A stretch of 64,000 bases of DNA from Oscillospiraceae bacterium. GTDB taxonomy: Bacteria; Bacillota; Clostridia; Oscillospirales; Oscillospiraceae. The DNA lies in contig JAHHSJ010000003.1 of assembly GCA_020025295.1 (NCBI GenBank), forward strand, positions 26,900-90,899, given 5' to 3'. The stretch's first letter is position 1. Each line of letters starts with the position of its first letter. Below are positions 58,045 through 64,000 of the stretch, in pieces. The translations under genes and the position numbers were made by a program. Under the pieces are notes generated by a model that worked only from the letters and a program-made list of their open reading frames with translations, did no database searches and was not told the DNA's origin.

Positions 58045-58902
58045 TCAGCATTTTCCTTCCACAGCACGCCAGATATTTTGGGTATCCATCCGGGAATCGA
58101 TCTCCCGATACCCCTGATGGGCCAGCAGCTGTTCCACATCGTCCGCCTGATCGTACCCAACCTCAAACAGCAGCGTTCCGCCGGGTTTTAATGCCTGTTT
58201 CCACTTTTCGGCAATGCTGCGGTAGAACTTCAGTCCATCCTCGCCGCCGTCCAGCGCCAGCATCGGCTCAAAATCCCGAACCGAGCGGTCCAGACCGGGC
58301 AGCTCTTCCGAGCGGATATAGGGCGGATTGGAAACGATCAGATCAAACATTCCGGTCATGCCCCGAGGGTCCTGCAACGCATCCGCCTGAACACACATCA
58401 CCTGACGGTTCAGTCCGTTGCGGCGGGTATTGATGCGGGCCACATGAAGGGCCTGCTCATTGATGTCTGCCAGCACCACCCGTGCTCCGGGCACCTGAGA
58501 CGCCACCGCCAGTCCGATGCAGCCGCTGCCGGTACAAAGGTCCAGCACCCGGCAGCCCTCACCGGCACGCTTGGCGATTTCAATGGCCCACTCGGCAATC
58601 ACTTCCGTATCAGATCGGGGAATCAGCACATCCCGGTTGACATCCAGCGTCAAACCGTAAAACTCCCACTCACCGATCAAATACGCAGTGGGCTCGCCGT
58701 CCAAACGGCGCTCCACCAGCTCTTGCAGCCGCTCCTCCACGCCGTCATTGGCGTAGAGCTGAGCGTCCGCATAAAATTGATTTCTGTCTTTTCCTGCTGC
58801 AAAGCACAGCAGTTCTCTTGCCTCCAGACTGGCCGCCTCGATCTCACTGTGTTTCAGTTGACGACGGGCGTCCAGATAGAGTTCGTTATATGTCTTTGGC
58901 AT
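58045..58902 (-). CDS. prmC: peptide chain release factor N5-glutamine methyltransferase
   Basis: A 285-aa SAM-dependent methyltransferase (HemK/PrmC) that methylates the GGQ glutamine of release factors. The N-terminal helical domain (about 1-80) includes EARELLCFAAG and RRLDGEPTAYLIGEWEFYG. The SAM site is VLDLCTGSGCIGLAVA (about 122-137) and the catalytic motif is IVSNPPYIRSEEL (N-P-P-Y, about 190). prfA is not in the window. It follows the DUF1385 gene by 38 bases, a neighbour pairing common in Firmicutes. Confidence 0.95.
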   Translation of the reverse strand: MPKTYNELYLDARRQLKHSEIEAASLEARELLCFAAGKDRNQFYADAQLYANDGVEERLQELVERRLDGEPTAYLIGEWEFYGLTLDVNRDVLIPRSDTEVIAEWAIEIAKRAGEGCRVLDLCTGSGCIGLAVASQVPGARVVLADINEQALHVARINTRRNGLNRQVMCVQADALQDPRGMTGMFDLIVSNPPYIRSEELPGLDRSVRDFEPMLALDGGEDGLKFYRSIAEKWKQALKPGGTLLFEVGYDQADDVEQLLAHQGYREIDSRMDTQNIWRAVEGKC

Positions 58903-58940
58903 GAATACTTCCGCCTTACTCTCTCATTTTTTCTCTCAAA

Positions 58941-59912
58941 TTACCAGATGTCTGCTCCCTCTTCTTCCGGCAGCACCTGCTTCAGGGACTCAATGCCCAC
59001 CTCGATCATGGAATCGTCCGGCTCAAAGGTGGTAAAATTCTGCATCCAGAGTCCGGGCTTGATGGCGATCCGGGTGAGCCAATTGTCGTGCCGTCCCACA
59101 TAGCGGTTGATCTCATAGGCAACGCCAACGATCAGGGGGATCAGCAACAGCTGCAGCAGGATGCGCACCAGAGTATTGGGGGGCGTGACAAAGGTGAACA
59201 GCACACTGTAACACAGGATGGCCAGCACGATCACCACGAACATGAAGCTGGTGCCGCAGCGGGGATGGTGCCGGGGCATCTTCCGCACATTCTCCACCGT
59301 CAGTTCCAGACCACGCTCATAGCAGAAGATGGTTTTATGCTCTGCTCCGTGATAGGAGAACACCCGGCGGATGTCCTTCATCTTGGAAATCATCACCAGA
59401 TAAATCAGGAAGATGGTCACACGGACGATGCCTTCCAGCAGGTTATAGCCCAGCACATTCAGCGGCACGATCAGATTGACCAGACCTGCCAGAACAGTCG
59501 GCAGCAGGAAGAACAGGCCCACAGAAAAGGCCACCGCCATCACTGTGGCAAAGCCCACCAGAATATTGTCCAGCTTCTTGCTGTCCACATGGTTTTCCAG
59601 CCACTTTTCAAACTTGGAAGGCTCTCCTGCCTCCTCCGGATAGAAGTCGGCGGAATACATCAGCGCCTTGACGCCTTCGATCATGGTACCCAAAAAGGCG
59701 AATGCTCCTCGGAGCAGAGGAACTCCAAGAATCGGATAATGCTCCTTGGTCAGCTTCAGTTCCTCCGTCTTGATTGCCAGCGAGCCGTCCCGATCCCGGA
59801 CGACCACGGACTGTTTATCCGGCCCACGCATATAAATGCCCTCGATGAGAGCCTGTCCACCGATGGTCGTGCGAAAGCCGGTCTGCTGTTCTTCAGAAGT
59901 TTGCTTGGACAT
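58941..59912 (-). CDS. DUF1385 membrane protein (YqhQ-like)
   Basis: A 323-aa membrane protein of the DUF1385 family. It begins with the cytoplasmic GGQALIEGIYMRGPDKQSVVV-type segment (GGQALIEG-x-MMRGP is the family hallmark), then helices at about 105-125, 135-160, 205-230 and 235-255. The central loop YHGAEHKTIFCYERG with H-x3-H and the RHHPRCGTSF motif suggest a metal site. Function is unknown. ATG at 59912 follows GAAAGGA. It stands before prmC, as in other Firmicutes. Confidence 0.88.
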   Translation of the reverse strand: MSKQTSEEQQTGFRTTIGGQALIEGIYMRGPDKQSVVVRDRDGSLAIKTEELKLTKEHYPILGVPLLRGAFAFLGTMIEGVKALMYSADFYPEEAGEPSKFEKWLENHVDSKKLDNILVGFATVMAVAFSVGLFFLLPTVLAGLVNLIVPLNVLGYNLLEGIVRVTIFLIYLVMISKMKDIRRVFSYHGAEHKTIFCYERGLELTVENVRKMPRHHPRCGTSFMFVVIVLAILCYSVLFTFVTPPNTLVRILLQLLLIPLIVGVAYEINRYVGRHDNWLTRIAIKPGLWMQNFTTFEPDDSMIEVGIESLKQVLPEEEGADIW

Positions 59913-59975
59913 AGGGTTTTCCTTTCTGATATGCATTTTATCAAACATCTGTTCGATAATCAAGGATTTTCTTGT

Positions 59976-61628
59976 TTATTCATCCTCTGTTCCGGATGTT
60001 TCCTCCGGATGCACTTCTACGCGTTCCGCTGCTGTGGGCTGAGACGCAGTTTCTTCCACCGGGACCGGCATTTCCGCAGGGGCCGCCGTCGCTGCCGGTG
60101 CGGTCGGTGCCACTGCAGGGTTGGCCGCAGGCGCCGGAGCCGGAGTTGCCGTACTCTTGGGCAGCAGGATGGTCACCACACAGCCGGTTCCGTCGGTGGC
60201 GTTGGTAATATCCAGTCGACCGCCGTGGCGCTGGATGATTTCATCACAGACCGCCAGACCGATGCCGTTGCCACGGGCCTTGGAAGAGCCCTTATAGAAC
60301 TTCTCTTTGATATGAGGCAGGTCCTTTTCCGGCACACCGGGGCCGTAGTCCCGGATGACGATGGCAACATAGCCCTCCTCTTCCCCGATGGTGGTGTCGA
60401 TGCGCTTGCCGGAGCCGCCGTGCTTGGCTGCGTTATCCAACAAGTTGGAGAACACCTGACGGAGCCGCTCCGGGTCACCGGGCAGCGGAGCAAAGTCCTT
60501 TTCCGGCTCCTGATAGTTCAGCGTGATGTTCTCTTTTCGGTAGAATTCACGGTAGGTATAGACTGCATCCTCAAATTCCGCCTGAATGTCGATCATCTCC
60601 ACATTCAGATTGAAGCGGCCGTCCTCGATTCGGGAGAACTCCAGCAGCTCCTCCACCATCTTGGTCAGGCGGTGGGACTCACTGACAATGATATTCAAAC
60701 CCTTGCGGAAGTCCTGCGCGTTGTCCAGCTTACCGGAAATGAGGGTTTCACCCCAGCCGTTAATGGCGGTCAGAGGGGTACGCAGCTCATGGGACACAGA
60801 GGAAATGAATTCCCGCTTCATCTGCTCATTCTGGCGGATGCGGGTGGACATATCGTTGATGGCGTCCAGCAGGTCACCGATCTCATCGTCATATTCCTTT
60901 TCCAGCTGGATGCCGTAGTAGCCCGACGCAATTCGTTTTGCCGTTTCCGTAATACCGGCCATCGGCTCGATGATGGAGCGGACGAACAGCATATTGATGA
61001 TATAGGTCATCAATATCACAAACAGCGCACCGGTCAGGACCAGAGAGATGATGATGAACAACTGGTGATCCATCGGAGCCAGACTGGTAACCAGACGCAT
61101 AATGGCCTTGATTTCCCCGTTGAAGGTAACCGGGGCAGAAACGGTCATAATATGCTCACCGGTGGAAGGGTCCTTTCCCGTCCACGGTGCCATTTTACCC
61201 GTAACCAACACCTGCATAATGTCCGGAGTTCCCGGCTTGCTGCCAGCCATCAGTCCAAAGGAGGACAGCTGAACACCGGGCTGCTCCTCCACTGACAAAA
61301 ACTGCAGTTCCAGTTGATCCTTCTCATCGAAGTCACGAATATAAGAACGGGCCATCCACTCAAATTCCTGTTCGGATGTGGCGTAGCTGGTGAAGAAGTC
61401 GCTGACGGTCTGGGCTTTGGTTTCCAGACCTGACTGCATGGAGGCATGATAGTAATTCACCACGCCCAAAATCACGGCAACGGCCATGCCCAGCATGATG
61501 ACCACCACCGCCATAAAGCTGTTTCGCATCCAGCGGTTTCGGATGCCCCGCACCCGGAGCCGATGGCCCAGATGCTTCAGATGTACTTTTTCCTTTTGCT
61601 CCAGCTCCGGCTTTTCCTGTTCCGGCAT
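59976..61628 (-). CDS. sensor histidine kinase
   Basis: A 550-aa membrane kinase with a WalK/PhoR-like layout. TM1 (about 32-58), an extracytoplasmic sensor of about 125 residues and TM2 (about 185-210) are followed by a HAMP domain (IIEPMAGITETAKRIASGYY). HisKA has the phospho-histidine in SSVSHELRTPLTAI. The ATPase has the N box NLLDNAAKHG, G1 RDYGPGVPEKDL and G2 GNGIGLAVCDEII. An unusual Pro/Ala/Thr/Glu-rich tail of about 65 residues ends it. ATG at 61628 follows GAGAGGTGA. It is the last gene of lipoprotein-regulator-kinase. Confidence 0.92.
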   Translation of the reverse strand: MPEQEKPELEQKEKVHLKHLGHRLRVRGIRNRWMRNSFMAVVVIMLGMAVAVILGVVNYYHASMQSGLETKAQTVSDFFTSYATSEQEFEWMARSYIRDFDEKDQLELQFLSVEEQPGVQLSSFGLMAGSKPGTPDIMQVLVTGKMAPWTGKDPSTGEHIMTVSAPVTFNGEIKAIMRLVTSLAPMDHQLFIIISLVLTGALFVILMTYIINMLFVRSIIEPMAGITETAKRIASGYYGIQLEKEYDDEIGDLLDAINDMSTRIRQNEQMKREFISSVSHELRTPLTAINGWGETLISGKLDNAQDFRKGLNIIVSESHRLTKMVEELLEFSRIEDGRFNLNVEMIDIQAEFEDAVYTYREFYRKENITLNYQEPEKDFAPLPGDPERLRQVFSNLLDNAAKHGGSGKRIDTTIGEEEGYVAIVIRDYGPGVPEKDLPHIKEKFYKGSSKARGNGIGLAVCDEIIQRHGGRLDITNATDGTGCVVTILLPKSTATPAPAPAANPAVAPTAPAATAAPAEMPVPVEETASQPTAAERVEVHPEETSGTEDE

Positions 61629-61664
61629 TGCGGTCACCTCTCTTTTCGTGCTGCTCACCTTCCG

Positions 61665-62351
61665 TCAGAAGCCCCACTTATAGCCATAGCCCCAGACCGT
61701 GGTGATATAGGTCGGGCTGGTGGGATCGTCCTCCACCTTGATGCGGAGGCGGCGGATATTCACATCCACGATCTTCACTTCCCCGTAGTAGTCCCGGCCC
61801 CAGACGGCCTCCAGAATTTCATCACGGGACAGCGCCTTGCCGGGGTTATCCATGAACAGCTTCATCACGCTGTACTCCACCTGAGTCAGCTTGATACGCA
61901 CACCATTCTTCTCCAGCGTGCGGTTGCGGGTATTCAGCAGGAACGGCGGCTGGGAAATCTCACCGTTGTCCGCCGAGGTGTCGCCGCCGGAGCGGCGGTA
62001 GAGTGCATCCACACGGGCCGTCAGCTCCGCAGGAGAAAAGGGCTTCGTCACATAGTCATCGGCTCCGGTCATCAGGCCGGTTACCTTGTCCATCTCCTGA
62101 GAGCGGGCAGTGAGCATGATAATGCCGATTTTGGAATCGGTGCCGCGAATCCGGCGGCAGACCTCAAAGCCGTCAATGCCAGGCAGCATCACATCCAGCA
62201 GCGCCACCTTCACATCGGGGTTGCGCTTGAGCTTTTCCAATGCTTCTTCTCCGCTGGCTGCTTCAATCGTATCGTAACCGGCACGCTTCAGGTTAATGAC
62301 CACAAAGCTGCGGATATTATCTTCATCTTCCAGAACCAGAACTTTCTTCAT
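61665..62351 (-). CDS. OmpR/PhoB-type response regulator
   Basis: A 228-aa two-domain regulator. The receiver has the acidic pair in LVLEDEDNIR, the phospho-aspartate in VALLDVMLPGIDG (about 53), the threonine in IIMLTARSQ and the lysine in YVTKPFSPAEL. The C-terminal winged helix (about 135-228) has LTQVEYSVMKLFMDNPGKAL, VDVNIRRLRIKVE and TVWGYGYKW. ATG at 62351 follows AAAGGAG. It lies 36 bases before the kinase gene and 20 after the lipoprotein gene, so the three form one signalling operon. Confidence 0.94.
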   Translation of the reverse strand: MKKVLVLEDEDNIRSFVVINLKRAGYDTIEAASGEEALEKLKRNPDVKVALLDVMLPGIDGFEVCRRIRGTDSKIGIIMLTARSQEMDKVTGLMTGADDYVTKPFSPAELTARVDALYRRSGGDTSADNGEISQPPFLLNTRNRTLEKNGVRIKLTQVEYSVMKLFMDNPGKALSRDEILEAVWGRDYYGEVKIVDVNIRRLRIKVEDDPTSPTYITTVWGYGYKWGF

Positions 62352-62371
62352 GGTATTACTCTCCTTTGCAA

Positions 62372-63703
62372 TCAATCGTTAGACCAGTCATTCATAATCA
62401 AATTGAATCGGGCGTGTACATCCTGCTCCGTAAGTTCGATCGTTTCATTGCCCGCCAGAATCTCCGCAGAGTAGGTTGCCTCCGCATCCTGATCCAGCAG
62501 GAACCGCTCTCCCATGGTGGCCCGGCTCTCCCGGTTGTCACCGGTATTTTTATAGAAGGCCAAGAACGGAATTTCCTCCCCGGTTTCGCTATCCTGACAG
62601 CAGAAGGTCATGCTGCGCTCTACAGTGGAACCGGTATTAGCTTCCTCACGCACCACGGACAAGCTGTCCAGCCACTGATCCGGCAGAACGAAGTACCAGC
62701 CGTCCGCCGTATTGTGGATGGTATAGCAGGCGGAAATCTGATTGCCCTCCAGATCGTACTGCACCCAATCCATGGCATTGTTGCCGGAATTCAGCGGTCT
62801 GGGAATGGGAATTTCCATCGCCAGATCGTTATTGATATCCCGGATGTCGGTCTGAACCAGATGGCTGGTATCGCTGTCACCCACCACCGGGTCCATAGTG
62901 ATATTGGTCAGCGCACCGTCACGCAGAGCCAGAATATCACAGATGAGGTAGATATGGTTCTCTCTGCGGAAGCCATTCACATAAAGAGCCGGGATTCCGT
63001 CCACCAGAGAACCATAGGACACGCTGTCCAGCGCTTCCACGGAAATAGACAGAGGCACCGAATTGACCTCCATCATCGTTCCCTCGCTCCAATCGTAATA
63101 GGTTGCCACATTGCCGCCGTCTTCCACATTACCCATCTGAATCGAGACAATTTCCGACTGATCGTCCTGATCCAGATCGGTAACGGCATACCGGGTATAG
63201 CTGGCGGTACTCAACAGCTGGGTCACATTGCCGTTTTCCAGCGAATAGGCAGACAGGGCATACACCGTACCGGAGATACGCCAGCCCACTACCAGTTCCA
63301 TAGTAGGCGTGTCGTTGAGCTGGCAATAGGCCACGGAATTGATGGCGTCACCGTCGCTTTCGATCTGTCCCGCCAACTCGTAGCCATTCTCGGCATCGCC
63401 GTGGAAAATACAGATTTTGAGGGGATGCTCCTTGGCTCCGCTTTCACGGAAGAAGGCCACCGCTTCATCCACGCCGTCGCCGTCCAGATCCTGCAGCTGC
63501 ACGGACTGGGTATTGCTGCCGGACAGCGGTGCGGCATACTCATACCCGCCCTTCAAAAGCAAGTCCAGACTGCCCTGCAAGCTTTCAAACTGAGGCGTCG
63601 GTCTGGGCAGCTGATATAGCTCGTCCGGAGATTTCAGACCGCATCCGGTCAGCACCAGCAGCGTCATCGCCGCCAGCAATAAAAATCTCACTTTTTTCTT
63701 CAT
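62372..63703 (-). CDS. lipoprotein with repeat-like calcium-type loops, linked to two-component system
   Basis: A 443-aa lipoprotein that I do not recognise. The signal peptide ends in LTGC (about residue 20). The mature protein appears as a beta-rich repeat fold. Acidic loops of VCBS/FG-GAP type recur: QLQDLDGDGVDEAVAF, VTDLDQDDQSEIVS and IRDINNDLAME, each resembling D-x-D-x-D calcium sites. It is the first gene of an operon with a response regulator and a kinase, so it may be an extracytoplasmic partner or target of the sensor. ATG at 63703 follows GGGAGGC. Confidence 0.75.
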   Translation of the reverse strand: MKKKVRFLLLAAMTLLVLTGCGLKSPDELYQLPRPTPQFESLQGSLDLLLKGGYEYAAPLSGSNTQSVQLQDLDGDGVDEAVAFFRESGAKEHPLKICIFHGDAENGYELAGQIESDGDAINSVAYCQLNDTPTMELVVGWRISGTVYALSAYSLENGNVTQLLSTASYTRYAVTDLDQDDQSEIVSIQMGNVEDGGNVATYYDWSEGTMMEVNSVPLSISVEALDSVSYGSLVDGIPALYVNGFRRENHIYLICDILALRDGALTNITMDPVVGDSDTSHLVQTDIRDINNDLAMEIPIPRPLNSGNNAMDWVQYDLEGNQISACYTIHNTADGWYFVLPDQWLDSLSVVREEANTGSTVERSMTFCCQDSETGEEIPFLAFYKNTGDNRESRATMGERFLLDQDAEATYSAEILAGNETIELTEQDVHARFNLIMNDWSND

Positions 63704-63724
63704 GCGGTCTGCCTCCCTGAGCAC

Positions 63725-63887
63725 AAAATTTCAGAGAATATTATACCACATACACTACAAAATAGATAGTGCTTTTTCGTCGGGTTACTTCCCTTTTTCT
63801 TACCTATTCTCCCCTCTTCCGGTACCCATTTTCTCTTGTTTCTTCTGCGCAAGATCAGAAAGTTTTCATTACTTCCGATTTTTCCTC
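63725..63887. other. AT-rich spacer upstream of tRNA-Leu
   Basis: No gene or repeat is visible between the divergent lipoprotein gene and the tRNA promoter. It should also contain the promoter of the minus-strand operon, which I could not define with confidence. Confidence 0.5.
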
Positions 63888-63916
63888 TTGCCAACTGGCA
63901 AAACATCTTGTATAAT
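63888..63916 (+). promoter_or_regulatory. sigma-A promoter of tRNA-Leu
   Basis: TTGCCA (63888-63893) and TATAAT (63911-63916) are 17 bases apart. The -35 is part of the palindrome TTGCCAACTGGCAA. Confidence 0.85.
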
Positions 63917-63929
63917 AGTTTCAATTTAT

Positions 63930-64000
63930 GCCGGTGTGATGGAATTGGTAGACGTAGTGGACTCAAAATCCACCGCCAGCGATGGCGTACCGGTTCGAGT
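63930..64000 (+). tRNA. tRNA-Leu(CAA), 3' end beyond window
   Basis: The 5' acceptor strand is GCCGGTG, then a D arm. The anticodon stem-loop GTGGA-CTCAAAA-TCCAC has anticodon CAA (reads UUG). A long variable arm (GCCAGCGATGGC) marks a class II leucine tRNA. The window ends in the T loop (GGTTCGAGT), so the T stem and acceptor end are missing. Confidence 0.93.

Noticed and set aside
1..64000. CRISPR arrays, rRNA genes, prophage or conjugative elements
   Set aside because: No regularly spaced repeats, no 16S/23S/5S signatures and no phage or mobilisation genes were seen.

Overview
The window looks like a chromosomal segment of a spore-forming, anaerobic Clostridia of the Oscillospiraceae/Ruminococcaceae type. 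The grounds are the dipicolinate synthase pair dpaAB, a SpoVA-family membrane protein, a GerS-like lipoprotein beside alr, two T-box leaders, NfnAB, a PerR-rubrerythrin operon, IreB, and AGGAGG-type ribosome sites with many GTG/TTG starts. Most of the window is GC-rich; the first ~5.7 kb is visibly more AT-rich. I found no transposase, integrase, prophage or CRISPR array.

Layout. 1-5.9 kb: a PocR-domain regulator (cut by the window edge) divergent from gldA-dhaKL for anaerobic glycerol use, a gene-poor stretch, a tail-anchored HEPN-like small protein, a small membrane protein and tRNA-Ser(GGA). 6-10 kb: nfnAB (electron bifurcation) and a MATE exporter. 10-14 kb: one co-directional run dpaA-dpaB-feoA-class II aldolase-MtnA-like isomerase. 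14-19 kb: a SLOG protein paired with a zinc-ribbon membrane protein, then an FMN riboswitch-ribU unit and znuACB. 19-27 kb: a seven-gene carbohydrate locus (ROK regulator, two TIM-barrel epimerases, RbsABC-like ABC transporter, Gfo/Idh/MocA dehydrogenase). 27-33 kb: adenosine/adenine deaminase, DUF6512 protein, SGNH hydrolase, SpoVAC-like protein, hemW, RluA-type synthase, mscS. 33-38 kb: the str operon (L7Ae-like, rpsL, rpsG, fusA) and tuf. 38-44 kb: perR-rbr-TSCPD, a helical-repeat lipoprotein, and nnrDE-gerS-alr-mazF. 44-54 kb: T-box-pheST, ireB, a small unknown protein, an SH3/NlpC cell-wall enzyme, a DUF4430 lipoprotein, a recombinase-tail HTH protein, T-box-cysE-cysS. 54-64 kb: recA-recX-rimO-pgsA with overlapping genes, DUF1385-prmC, a lipoprotein-response regulator-kinase operon, and a tRNA-Leu(CAA) cut by the right edge.

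How it works together. Most of the window is ordinary housekeeping with well-formed sigma-A promoters (many with exactly 17-bp spacers) and Rho-independent terminators. The best-supported regulatory result is the pair of T-boxes: specifier codon and the variable T-box base both match the expected tRNA (UUC with U for Phe, UGC with A for Cys). The most open biology lies in (i) the SLOG plus zinc-ribbon membrane pair, (ii) the aldolase/isomerase shunt genes following dipicolinate synthase, (iii) the carbohydrate locus of unknown substrate, (iv) a PheT with what looks like a duplicated OB-like domain, and (v) leader hairpins that bury ribosome-binding sites. All functions are read from sequence by eye; no database search was run.
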